A stretch of 21,291 bases of DNA from Acidobacteriota bacterium (GTDB lineage: Bacteria; Acidobacteriota; Vicinamibacteria; Vicinamibacterales; UBA823): assembly GCA_002720285.1 (NCBI GenBank), contig PBHT01000043.1:1-21291 (forward strand). Direction: 5' to 3'. Made by a program: the position numbers and the translations under genes. Position 1 is the stretch's first letter. The number at the start of each line of letters is the position of its first letter. The notes below the pieces were generated by a model. It was not told where the DNA came from, did not search any database, and saw only the letters and a program-made list of their open reading frames with translations. This document shows, piece after piece, positions 1-7,349 of the stretch.

Positions 1-384
1 CAAAAAATGGTTTTTCTGAAAGGCATTATGACGAGTTGGTTATAGTAGATAGTGGCTCAATTATGAGACTGTGTATCAGCTTCTACACTATATCTTAATT
101 GTGAGATTGAGTCTCATCTTTTTGATAACTGATCAAAATGGTCGGAAAGATCCATTCTCAACGGGTTACACGTTATTGCGACGTTTGCTAGGACCGCGCC
201 CCTTTGCTATAGTGGTTCTTTCTGAGAGTGATTGTTATTCGATTTGCCCCTCCACTGCCACCAAGAGCCCTTAAGCCCTAATTTTTAGTATCAAAAAATT
301 GAAGCACCAGTGGCCGCTATTGAGCTGCTTAGGGCACCTATTTTAAATGCAAAATAGAATCGCGATCGTGCACGGAGTCTTGAA
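1..384. other. Non-coding left edge and leader of the YIP1-family gene
   Basis: I find no convincing gene here. The one longer open frame (71-274, plus) has no Shine-Dalgarno sequence and a composition unlike a protein, so I treat it as chance. The stretch is AT-rich compared with the genes around it. It holds an 8-bp inverted repeat, ATGAGACT (63-70) and AGTCTCAT (110-117), whose right arm can also pair locally as TGAGA (102-106) with TCTCA (112-116), followed by a short T run (119-123). A possible promoter for the next gene lies at 320-348. The left edge may hold the end of an upstream transcription unit outside the window. Confidence 0.5.
320..348 (+). promoter_or_regulatory. Candidate sigma-70-type promoter of the YIP1-family gene
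   Basis: TTGAGC (320-325) and TTAAAT (343-348) are separated by 17 bases. Each matches four of six consensus positions. Transcription would begin near 355 and give a leader of about 30 bases before the TTG start at 385. This is pattern matching in AT-rich DNA and is not proof of a promoter. Confidence 0.3.
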
Positions 385-927
385 TTGAGCAATTTTAGCG
401 AGCGATTAATCGGGGCTGCCAGGCTAGACGTGGCTGTCTACGAAGAGGTTGAGGCTGATACCAGTGCCACGGGTCAGGCAATGGGTGTCGTGTTGCTGTC
501 AAGCGTGGCAGGTGGACTTGGCGCGCCAGCCTTGGCTGGATCGGGTGTTAGTGGGTTCGTGCTCGGCGGCATTGCTGCATTAATAGGTTGGGGCACTTGG
601 GCCTTTCTTACCTACATCATTGGCACTCGAGTACTCGCTGAACCACAAACGCGTGCAGATGTAGGTGAGCTACTGCGGACCACGGGCTTCGCCCAGACGC
701 CGGGGATTCTCCGTGCCTTTGGAGGCATTGCCGGGTTGGGGCCAATCCTGCTTACCATTGTTTCTATATGGATGCTTGTTGCGATGGTGATTGCCGTTCG
801 TCAAGCCTTAGATTATTCGACAACTGGTCGGGCGGTGGGTGTATGTCTAATCGGCTGGTTTATTTCAATTGTCACCAGCTTGGTCCTGATGGGCTTCTTA
901 GGCCTCGGGACCATGGCGGAGTCATAG
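385..927 (+). CDS. YIP1-family integral membrane protein
   Basis: A 180-residue membrane protein of unknown biochemical role. Four hydrophobic segments are visible at about residues 31-51, 56-80, 114-137 and 148-173, after a charged cytoplasmic N-terminus of about 28 residues. The stretch AVRQALDYSTTGRA before the last segment is the type of sequence seen in bacterial YIP1/DUF1282 proteins. The start is TTG at 385, chosen because GGAG (374-377) lies seven bases upstream and no better ATG is present. Bacterial members of this family have no established reaction, so I assign no function. The gene appears to be a single unit: 159 bases separate it from the cold-shock gene, which has its own structured leader. 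The family call is fairly safe; the role is unknown. Confidence 0.8.
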   Translation: MSNFSERLIGAARLDVAVYEEVEADTSATGQAMGVVLLSSVAGGLGAPALAGSGVSGFVLGGIAALIGWGTWAFLTYIIGTRVLAEPQTRADVGELLRTTGFAQTPGILRAFGGIAGLGPILLTIVSIWMLVAMVIAVRQALDYSTTGRAVGVCLIGWFISIVTSLVLMGFLGLGTMAES

Positions 928-1016
928 GATGGGCGTGAAGGGTAGTGCTTAAACCTGAGCGGTCATCATGTCAGAAATTGTGTTCCTTATTTACGAGGAC
1001 CAAAACCATCGCGGCA

Positions 1017-1057
1017 GCTGACGCCGCTGACGCGTTGGATTTTTTATATTGGCGTCA
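1017..1057 (+). promoter_or_regulatory. Structured leader of the cold-shock gene with two alternative pairings
   Basis: Just upstream of the cold-shock gene the sequence GCTGACGC occurs twice in tandem (1017-1024 and 1026-1033). A single downstream element, GGCGTCA (1051-1057), is complementary to both: seven base pairs with TGACGCC (1019-1025) or six with TGACGC (1028-1033). The downstream arm ends 19 bases before the Shine-Dalgarno sequence. Cold-shock mRNAs of E. coli are known to have leaders that refold with temperature. That this one does so is inference. Confidence 0.35.
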
Positions 1058-1075
1058 CACTAAGAATGAACGACT

Positions 1076-1079
1076 GGAG
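1076..1079 (+). promoter_or_regulatory. Shine-Dalgarno sequence that fixes the cold-shock start
   Basis: GGAG lies seven bases before ATG 1087, the normal spacing. The in-frame ATG at 1066 lies upstream of this site and has no purine-rich sequence before it. The short start also gives the usual cold-shock N-terminus, with TGTVKWF beginning at residue 4. Confidence 0.7.
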
Positions 1080-1086
1080 TATCAAC

Positions 1087-1299
1087 ATGAGTATGACCGG
1101 AACAGTAAAGTGGTTTAACGATAGCAAGGGTTTTGGATTTTTAACGCGTGATGATGGGGAGAAGGACGTATTTGTTCATCATTCCGCTATTCAAGGTGAG
1201 GGATTCAAGAGCCTTCAGGAAGGCGAGAAGGTCGAATTCGATGTGGTTCAAGGCACGAAGGGACCCGCGGCGGAAAACGTTGTAAAGGTTGGCGGATAG
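1087..1299 (+). CDS. csp: CspA-family cold-shock protein
   Basis: A 70-residue single cold-shock domain, the normal family length. The protein binds single-stranded nucleic acid and acts as an RNA chaperone in the cytoplasm. The N-terminal [16 protein letters not shown] stretch contains RNP1 (KGFGF, residues 14-18), and VFVHH (28-32) is RNP2; the aromatic residues of both motifs are present. The C-terminal [10 protein letters not shown] is also typical. I choose ATG 1087 over ATG 1066 because of the GGAG at 1076-1079. The leader carries alternative hairpins, which may give temperature control, and a strong intrinsic terminator follows at 1435-1470, so the gene is probably monocistronic. The paralogue number cannot be assigned from sequence alone. 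Confidence 0.96.
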   Translation: MSMTGTVKWFNDSKGFGFLTRDDGEKDVFVHHSAIQGEGFKSLQEGEKVEFDVVQGTKGPAAENVVKVGG

Positions 1300-1434
1300 T
1301 CCCTGCGCAAGGTGCTCCGTACTGCGCTCATCATGCTTTGGGCGAGAACATCGATGACACCTTCAGGCTTAACTCGCCGATGCACTGGCGATGAGAACAT
1401 TCGTCGCCGGTGCCTCGGTTACTGAATGAGCAGG

Positions 1435-1470
1435 CCCGGGCGCGATAAGTGCCCGGGTTTTGCTATTTTT
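1435..1470 (+). terminator. Strong rho-independent terminator after the cold-shock gene
   Basis: A nine-base-pair GC-rich stem, CCCGGGCGC (1435-1443) with GTGCCCGGG (1449-1457), contains one G-U pair and closes a five-base loop. The T-rich stretch 1458-1470 follows directly. It ends plus-strand transcription. The T run reaches the stop codon of the convergent cytochrome gene (1469-1471), and the T tract serves only the plus strand. Confidence 0.85.
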
Positions 1471-1930
1471 AGACCTCACCTCGAAGTTCAAAATGTACCT
1501 CCATAAGAGCTGAAATATCAGCTGGGAGCTCCGTTGCGCCACTGGGGTATCCGTTTTGCTTAAGCAGGTAGCTCACAATATCTCTGTATTCTGAAAGCTT
1601 TAGGAATCCTGGATCATTCGGCGGCATGGTGCTCACCAATAATTGTAAGAGATCTCCAAGTGGACGACCGGACCATTCTTGCTGGAACGCGGATCCTCGA
1701 AACTCACGAGTGCGATGGCAGGCTTCACAGGTCCTTTCGAAGCTTTGTTGGCCCCTAACTGCCTGATTGTTTGTGAAGACGCCATCGGCGACGGATCGGG
1801 GAATAGGTGGAGTGGCTGGGTTCAGAGAAACGACTGTTGATGGGGCTGACGCGCATCCCACCATATAGATCAGAGTGGTGAGCGTGAATGGTGCCGTGAA
1901 GGCAAAACCTTTCGAACTGGCGACAGACAT
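1469..1930 (-). CDS. Lipoprotein c-type cytochrome (single heme)
   Basis: A 153-residue exported cytochrome c that probably takes electrons from the PQQ dehydrogenase encoded upstream. CEACH at residues 68-72 is the covalent heme-binding motif, with His72 as axial ligand. Met102 in MPPNDPG is the likely second ligand. The N-terminus has a hydrophobic stretch ending in YMVGC, so Cys26 can serve as the lipidation site, and a Pro/Ser/Thr-rich linker (about 29-48) separates it from the heme domain. The gene begins 14 bases after the NHL gene stops and is the last of the four-gene cassette; no clear Shine-Dalgarno sequence is visible, so translation may depend on coupling. The dehydrogenase has no heme motif of its own, which fits a separate electron acceptor. 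The partner assignment is inference from position. Confidence 0.88.
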   Translation of the reverse strand: MSVASSKGFAFTAPFTLTTLIYMVGCASAPSTVVSLNPATPPIPRSVADGVFTNNQAVRGQQSFERTCEACHRTREFRGSAFQQEWSGRPLGDLLQLLVSTMPPNDPGFLKLSEYRDIVSYLLKQNGYPSGATELPADISALMEVHFELRGEV

Positions 1931-1944
1931 TATGGTGTGAATCT

Positions 1945-2994
1945 CTAGGGCCTGAAGCGAACGTATTTAACCAGTCGTTGCCTGCCGACCTCCCCAGCAT
2001 AAATGTTTCCTTCAAAGTCTACGCCGAGAAATTCCACTCCGGTGCCGGTTGGCGATTCGGAATCAGGAATAAAGGAGGTGACCCAACCTGTTTGAACGTC
2101 ACCGATCCGAATTCCACGCTCCCAGCCAGGGTTCCACTGGTCATTTGACATACCATCCCCAGCGTAGATGGCGCCCTGTGAATCGACGACGACCGTGCTG
2201 GGCCTACCGAACTGAGTCCACACGGCGAGGAGTGCACCTTCCTGATCAAAAATTTGCACGCGGTTGTTTCCTCGGTCCGCAACAATTATTCGGCCCTCGG
2301 AATCAATTGTTATGTCATGCGGGTCGTTAAATTTTCCTGGGTCGCCACTCCGTGCTTCAACGCCACCCCCCACTTCGAGAAGGAATTCACCGTCTTTTGA
2401 AAACTTCGCAATCCGGTTGTTTCCTCCGCGGTGTCCATCACTGATCCATATCACGCCGCTGGGCGCAACGACGACACCAGCAGGTCCATTGAAGTGGTTA
2501 GGTCCGTAGCCTGAAACAGCCGCCTCGCCAAGAGTCATTACAATTTCACCATCTTGGTCTAGTTTGAACACTTGATGTCCTAATCCGAGTTTCAACCCCT
2601 CGACTTCCCGCGCATCACCTGCCGGTGCACCTTCAGTCACCCATAGATAACCTTCGTGATCGAGAAAGAAACCGTGCGGAAAGGAGAACATGCCTGCGCC
2701 GAAGCTCTTGACGACGTTACCATCGAGGTCGAATTTGAAGATGGCGTCCTGATTTGAATTGGCACAGTGATTTGCTCCGCATCTGGAGAGAATCCAGAGG
2801 TGCCTACCGTCTGGGTCAGGGAAAATACCACTTGGAACACCGAGCTTCCATCCGTTGGGCATTGACTCCCATCCGTGGACCGCATGATATGGATTATTCG
2901 CGACCGATTGGGCTTTCAGTTGAGTGACGCCAATGGTGGTGAATCCTGCAATGCAAAGCGCTAAGAAGAACGTAGTGTGACCATGCCGAAACAT
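1945..2994 (-). CDS. Secreted NHL-repeat protein, PAL-like (peptidyl-alpha-hydroxyglycine alpha-amidating lyase family)
   Basis: A 349-residue beta-propeller with a Sec signal peptide (about 1-28, cleavage after LKA). NHL-type repeats are visible around residues 98-150, 165-200 and 220-252. FSFPHGFFLDHEGYLWVTE (about 103-121) and GHQVFKLDQDGE (139-150) resemble the lyase half of eukaryotic peptide-amidating enzyme, which releases glyoxylate from hydroxyglycine-ended peptides. Bacterial relatives lack a proven substrate, and NHL propellers can simply bind ligands, so the enzyme activity is uncertain. I place the start at ATG 2994 instead of the longer TTG frame from 3015, because AAGGAG (3001-3006) lies six bases before it and the signal peptide then begins correctly. 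The gene follows the PQQ dehydrogenase directly and is probably coupled to it. Confidence 0.82.
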   Translation of the reverse strand: MFRHGHTTFFLALCIAGFTTIGVTQLKAQSVANNPYHAVHGWESMPNGWKLGVPSGIFPDPDGRHLWILSRCGANHCANSNQDAIFKFDLDGNVVKSFGAGMFSFPHGFFLDHEGYLWVTEGAPAGDAREVEGLKLGLGHQVFKLDQDGEIVMTLGEAAVSGYGPNHFNGPAGVVVAPSGVIWISDGHRGGNNRIAKFSKDGEFLLEVGGGVEARSGDPGKFNDPHDITIDSEGRIIVADRGNNRVQIFDQEGALLAVWTQFGRPSTVVVDSQGAIYAGDGMSNDQWNPGWERGIRIGDVQTGWVTSFIPDSESPTGTGVEFLGVDFEGNIYAGEVGRQRLVKYVRFRP

Positions 2995-3000
2995 AACTAT

Positions 3001-3006
3001 CTCCTT
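3001..3006 (-). promoter_or_regulatory. Shine-Dalgarno sequence of the NHL/PAL-like gene
   Basis: AAGGAG on the minus strand lies six bases before ATG 2994. The upstream gene stops at 3012-3014, so terminating ribosomes would reach this site at once. The longer TTG frame starting at 3015 would place the motif inside the coding sequence and leave that start without a binding site. Confidence 0.75.
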
Positions 3007-3011
3007 TTTAC

Positions 3012-5072
3012 TCAAGGAAGGCGAAGGGCTACGAGCGATCCTGGCTGGTTTCGCCCTGCAATCTGTACGACTATGTGTTGTCGCTCATTATGCATGTAGG
3101 TCATCATTCCGTACTGGCCAGAAGCTGGCAATTCGACCGCGCCAAGTCGTGCACCGGTTGACTTATCGATTGCTCGGAGTAAGGGCTGGCCAGCAGTGCC
3201 TTCAGCGTGAATTAATAAACTTGCCGTAACCATCGTCACCGGATGCGATGTCACACCGGTATTAGGTAGCGGAACGTCTTTGAGGGCTGGGTGATTCGTG
3301 ATTCGATCAGGTGTATCTCCATTAGGAATCCACCACAAATGTTCACCCGTGTTCATGTCAATGGCCGTGATTCGACTATACGGAGGCTTAAAGATTGGTA
3401 GTCCTTGTGGGCCACGAAAGTTTCCCCTGTTAATAACTGCATAATCCGAGATGGTTTTACCCGTGGTCTTTGGATCGTCTGGCTCGTCAATCTCATGCCC
3501 TGGGACAATATTTTCAGACCGACATCCAGTCAATGAGCCAACGTAGAGGATACCGGTCTCAGGGTCGGCCGAGGTCGGTCCGAAGATGTTTGTTGCGCCG
3601 CTTGGGCAACTAACAAACGAACGGAGCCCTGATGGGTGTCCAGTTTGTATCGGAGGATTAAAGATTGGTCCAATTCGATAGTTCTTAATGATCTCTAGTG
3701 CTTCTTGGCGAAGTTCGGGAGTGAAGTCGATGAGGTCGGATTCAGTTAGGCCTTGCATGTCATAGGCCAATGGCCAGGTTGGAAAGGGTTGAGTGGGGGA
3801 GAGCTGTTCGCCTGGCACTTCTGACCTTGGCACTTCTCGTTCCTCGATTGGCCAAATCGGTTCTCCGGTCTCTCGGTCAAAAGTGTAAGCCCAACCCTGT
3901 TTCGTAGTCTGCACAACGATGGGTTTTAGTTGTCCATCGACGGTGACGTTCAAAAGTACTGGGGCTGTAGGATTATCGAAGTTCCAAATGTCATGGTGAA
4001 CTAATTGATAGTGCCATTCCCGATGTCCCGTTCTAACGTCTAGGGCGAGAAGGCTTGTGCCAAACAGATTGTCTCCTGGGCGAAATCCACCGTAAAAGTC
4101 AATAGTCGGCGGATTGGTTGGGATATAGACGATGCCTCGGTCAGGATCGGCTGACATCGGAGCCCATGAGGACACGTCACCTACCGTCTGCCAGGCGTCG
4201 TTTTCCCAGGTGTCGTGCCCAAATTCTCCCGGACGAGGGATCACGTGAAACTTCCACAGGTGTTCTCCCGTACGGGCATCGTAGGCCAGGATGTCACCGG
4301 GGATATTTTCAATACGAGTTTGGTAGTAGCCCTGCTCGTGAACATTACTTACGATGATTACTCCGTTGACCACAATTGGTGGTGACGAACTGCTCAGATT
4401 ACCAAGTTCACGTGGAATTCCATGATCGGGATCGTAGGTGTAACCAGAATCAAGCCATGGAGCCCAGTCTGCTACGAGGTCCGGAAGCAGGTCCACGACA
4501 CCGCCCTCCGGAAAACCAGCTAACGGGACTGCCTGTCCCCAGTCCTCTAGGTGGCGGCCAGTTTTCGCGTCGAGTGCGTGAAGAAAGAAAGCTGGGCTGC
4601 TAGCGAAGATGACTCCTCGGCCATCGACCTCTCCATAGGCGACACCCTTACCGTAATTATTTCGCATGCCTCGGTCGTAACGTTTGGTGTGTGGTTCGCG
4701 GTAGGTCCACACCGTTTCCCCGGTGGCGGGGTCAACCGCGGCGATGGTTCGACGCTGCCCAGCGACGGTATACAGAAGGCCATCAACATAAATCGGAGTC
4801 GATCGAAACACGTAGTCAACACTGGGTCCGAAGTTATCTCCGCGCCATATCCAGGCGACCTCGAGGTTTTCAAAGTTGCTAGCGTCGACCTGATCTAGCG
4901 GTGAATATCGAGTGTGTGCTGCGTCTCCACCGATGTAGCGCCAATCCCCTGCAACAGGGTCCTGACTCTGAGCCACGGCTAGGTCCGCTGTTCCACTAAA
5001 AAGAATCAGAATGAGCAGCCAGGAGTTAATGATCTTCTGTTGTATTACAACAGCAGTTGACTTCATGATCAT
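3012..5072 (-). CDS. Periplasmic PQQ-dependent dehydrogenase (quinoprotein beta-propeller)
   Basis: A 686-residue quinoprotein of the glucose/alcohol dehydrogenase superfamily, which oxidises alcohols or sugars in the periplasm using pyrroloquinoline quinone. A Sec signal peptide covers about residues 1-35 (hydrophobic core 18-28, cleavage near AVA). The mature protein opens with DWRYIGGDAAHTRYSPLDQ, typical of the family. Propeller blades recur as LLALDVRTGHREW, AYTFDRETGEPIW and ITAIDMNTGEHLWW. HHDIWNFDNPTAP (359-371) and the CPSGATNIFGPTSADP stretch (489-504) are hallmarks of this branch. No CxxCH motif is present, so electrons must go to another carrier; a cytochrome c gene lies two genes downstream. 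AAGGA six bases before ATG 5072 supports the start. The substrate cannot be read from the sequence. No PQQ synthesis genes are in the window. Confidence 0.9.
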   Translation of the reverse strand: MIMKSTAVVIQQKIINSWLLILILFSGTADLAVAQSQDPVAGDWRYIGGDAAHTRYSPLDQVDASNFENLEVAWIWRGDNFGPSVDYVFRSTPIYVDGLLYTVAGQRRTIAAVDPATGETVWTYREPHTKRYDRGMRNNYGKGVAYGEVDGRGVIFASSPAFFLHALDAKTGRHLEDWGQAVPLAGFPEGGVVDLLPDLVADWAPWLDSGYTYDPDHGIPRELGNLSSSSPPIVVNGVIIVSNVHEQGYYQTRIENIPGDILAYDARTGEHLWKFHVIPRPGEFGHDTWENDAWQTVGDVSSWAPMSADPDRGIVYIPTNPPTIDFYGGFRPGDNLFGTSLLALDVRTGHREWHYQLVHHDIWNFDNPTAPVLLNVTVDGQLKPIVVQTTKQGWAYTFDRETGEPIWPIEEREVPRSEVPGEQLSPTQPFPTWPLAYDMQGLTESDLIDFTPELRQEALEIIKNYRIGPIFNPPIQTGHPSGLRSFVSCPSGATNIFGPTSADPETGILYVGSLTGCRSENIVPGHEIDEPDDPKTTGKTISDYAVINRGNFRGPQGLPIFKPPYSRITAIDMNTGEHLWWIPNGDTPDRITNHPALKDVPLPNTGVTSHPVTMVTASLLIHAEGTAGQPLLRAIDKSTGARLGAVELPASGQYGMMTYMHNERQHIVVQIAGRNQPGSLVALRLP

Positions 5073-5140
5073 CGTCGGTCCTTCATCAGCTTACGATTCA
5101 CGGTGCGATCCTGTCGGCCAGAATTATACTCGGGCGCAGT

Positions 5141-5680
5141 CTACTTCAACATTTCTGGTGGCGGGGTGCTGTCTAGTAACGTTAATCCTCGTCCCGGATC
5201 GATTCGGACAATAGTGTAGGTAATGGATTCTGGGATGTCTGAAAAGTAGTGTGGCGTGCCAGCAGGAATAATAATGATGTCACCCTTGTTTACCTTTCGA
5301 ACCATTCCACCCTCCATGCCAGTGCCAGTCGATCCGGGTCCAGACAACATGCGTCTCAGGGCCGTATTCTCACGAGCTCGCGGCGCGATGAGTCGGCCGC
5401 CGGTTACCAGTGTTGCTGAGCCCTCAACGATACTGTAGACCTCGGTCACTTCGCTGTGAATCGTGCCAGCCACCACGTTTGCTGACGGGCCTCGCCCAAC
5501 AATCGCTACGCCAACATGGTATCCACCAGCATCGATGGTACGCATGGGTGAGTCAGTTATTCCTTGAGCGACTGCGATATCTAGAGTTTCTTGAAGCTCG
5601 GAGTTTGTTACGGTCACGGCAGGAATCGATACTGAGCTGACTTGTGCGATTAGAACTAGAAACGCAAGCAGGTTCACCAT
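5141..5680 (-). CDS. Secreted cupin-domain protein
   Basis: A 179-residue single-cupin protein with an N-terminal hydrophobic export signal (about 1-18). Cupin motif 1 is GTIHSEVTEVYSIVEG (72-87), giving His75 and Glu80 as metal ligands; the first His of the usual HxH pair is replaced by Thr73. Motif 2 is GDIIIIPAGTPHYF (133-146), with His144. Three plausible metal ligands remain, so metal binding is possible. No substrate can be named; secreted cupins may be dioxygenases, isomerases or sugar-binding proteins. AAAGGGAG lies six bases before ATG 5680, a good binding site. It is the first gene of the cassette, 68 bases ahead of the PQQ dehydrogenase with no terminator between them, and it faces a divergent porin-like gene across a 184-220 bp shared control region. 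Confidence 0.82.
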   Translation of the reverse strand: MVNLLAFLVLIAQVSSVSIPAVTVTNSELQETLDIAVAQGITDSPMRTIDAGGYHVGVAIVGRGPSANVVAGTIHSEVTEVYSIVEGSATLVTGGRLIAPRARENTALRRMLSGPGSTGTGMEGGMVRKVNKGDIIIIPAGTPHYFSDIPESITYTIVRIDPGRGLTLLDSTPPPEMLK

Positions 5681-5900
5681 GTCACTCTCCCTTTATCGAG
5701 CTGATACCACACAATCTGCGTCGTCCATTCCCTTGACGCTTTACATCGGCGACCTGAAGCTCAACTAGGATCAGGCAATCCAGTCAGATACGCTACACTT
5801 GAAAGATATCTGAGCGAACTCTTAATAGAATTCTCCAACGACGAACCGATGCGACGATGGTAATTTGTTGATACCGTCCTTCTTTCGAAGTCTAGCCAGT

Positions 5901-7331
5901 ATGATAGCCCGAATGCCATCAACCTGTTGGATCCAGCAATTAGTCCGTTCAGTCCTGGTGTTCTGCATACTGATTCTCGTAAATGCAGCTCTCTTAGCGA
6001 GGCAAATCGATCCACAAAGGCCCGGGCCTACTAATAGCACGGTGTCTAAACCGGAGAGACGGTCCCTGAATGAGGAACAGGGTCACGTTGTTTCTGAAGG
6101 CGACCGGCTTCGTGTGAAGGTCCGTTTCCTGGCCGGATATGGCCATGATTCAGCACAGGCATCATTAGGACTTGAGAAGCAAGGACGGGTTGGTTACGCC
6201 ATCGTTAACCTCTCAGGCAGTATTAGCGAACGATTGTCGTATGTATTTGAAATCAATCCGATAACGGAAACGAGCGCATTGCCTGCGTGCGGAGAGAAGA
6301 ACTTCTTCTTTCCAAATAGTCCAGATGCAATCGGGCCAACCGTTGGTTGCGATCCAGATGGACGAACGCGTGTTGACGACTATCGGTTTATTGCGCTTGA
6401 CCTAGTTAACCAGCAGGGAGCACTGCGTCAGGCCTACCTTTCATATGAACCGGGTTTCACTAAAGTTAAGTTTGGGCGCTTTATGCTGCCGATTGGCTTT
6501 CATTGGGAAGATGCAGGCTCGTTTACTTCAAAAGATGCAACCCATATACAGCGCATTAATGCTGAATCAAATTTCGGCACTGTAATTTCACTGGTGGCCG
6601 GTGAAGATAGTGGTCGCGATACCCCTCTAGCCACGCTTAACCTTGCTGGGTTCTTAGGCGATGGTAATCGACAGTCTGACTACGACTACTTCTATTTTCT
6701 GAATCCAGATTTGGACACAAATTCTGCCTTAACCGTCTTACTTTCTGGTGCCTTTGCCCCGTATCCGGGAATTGAGGTGCGTGGTGCTGTTAAGCGAGGG
6801 TTCAGTGGCTCTAAAGTGGAGCGTTTGCCAAACTACTTTGCGAGTAAACGACATGACTCCGCTATGGTGCTCTCAGCTCGCTATTCTCCTGTTAGGTTTT
6901 TAACAACCTTTGGTGAGTGGGCAAGTTACACGTGGGGTCCAACAGAGACTTCAGCGCAGATGCTAGGCTTCGATACCGCGCCGATTAAGAAATCAGGCTA
7001 TTACGTGGGGATTGATAGTTTTATCCCGGTAACGGAGAACTTGAAGATCGGCACGGTGATCACACGTGAGGAGTTATCAAGAGATGATTCCTTGATTAAA
7101 TATCTTTCTGAACAAAATCTTCTTAAGGTGTCAATGGGTAAGAAGGAACGCTCAACGGTATTTCGCATGTATGCGGATTTTGGTGAAGTTGTAACCTTGG
7201 CGTTTTATCGTAATTTAATGTCGAATCCGTTTCCTTGGGTCTCAGGCATTGATCCAATTGACGGACCCCGAGCTTTTACCGGCCGAGGCACTGATAAGTG
7301 GGGCCTTGTCGTCAGATTCAATCTGGAGTGA
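5901..7331 (+). CDS. Outer-membrane porin-like beta-barrel protein
   Basis: A protein of about 476 residues with a signal peptide (hydrophobic VLVFCILILVNAALLA, cleavage near ALLA) and alternating beta-strand sequence throughout. RQAYLSYEPGFTKVKFGRFMLPIGF is typical of phosphate-selective porin OprO/OprP-like and related porins. It should form a diffusion channel for small solutes; the substrate is unknown. The C-terminus (WGLVVRFNLE) is amphipathic but lacks the terminal Phe common in outer-membrane proteins. The frame is open from TTG 5865; I prefer ATG 5901 because it gives a normal signal peptide, but no strong Shine-Dalgarno sequence settles the choice and ATG 5913 also works. It is divergent from the cupin-PQQ cassette, which suggests, without proving, that it admits the substrate oxidised there. 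Confidence 0.75.
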   Translation: MIARMPSTCWIQQLVRSVLVFCILILVNAALLARQIDPQRPGPTNSTVSKPERRSLNEEQGHVVSEGDRLRVKVRFLAGYGHDSAQASLGLEKQGRVGYAIVNLSGSISERLSYVFEINPITETSALPACGEKNFFFPNSPDAIGPTVGCDPDGRTRVDDYRFIALDLVNQQGALRQAYLSYEPGFTKVKFGRFMLPIGFHWEDAGSFTSKDATHIQRINAESNFGTVISLVAGEDSGRDTPLATLNLAGFLGDGNRQSDYDYFYFLNPDLDTNSALTVLLSGAFAPYPGIEVRGAVKRGFSGSKVERLPNYFASKRHDSAMVLSARYSPVRFLTTFGEWASYTWGPTETSAQMLGFDTAPIKKSGYYVGIDSFIPVTENLKIGTVITREELSRDDSLIKYLSEQNLLKVSMGKKERSTVFRMYADFGEVVTLAFYRNLMSNPFPWVSGIDPIDGPRAFTGRGTDKWGLVVRFNLE

Positions 7332-7349
7332 GGTTGGGCGCAACGACCT

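Noticed and set aside
71..274. 67-codon open frame on the plus strand
   Set aside because: No Shine-Dalgarno sequence, odd composition, no recognisable motif, and it overlaps the competing hairpins at the left edge.
1755..2015. 86-codon minus-strand frame across the junction of the cytochrome and NHL genes
   Set aside because: It overlaps two well-supported genes in another frame and has no features of its own.
4547..4898. Overlapping frames of 108 and 115 codons inside the PQQ dehydrogenase gene
   Set aside because: They are shadows of a clear 686-residue quinoprotein; no binding site or family pattern.
5718..5828. GCGTC/GACGC hairpin and TTGAAA/TAATAG boxes in the cupin-porin divergent region
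   Set aside because: The hairpin has five pairs with a 12-base loop and no T tract, and the -10 box matches only three positions; no defensible promoter.
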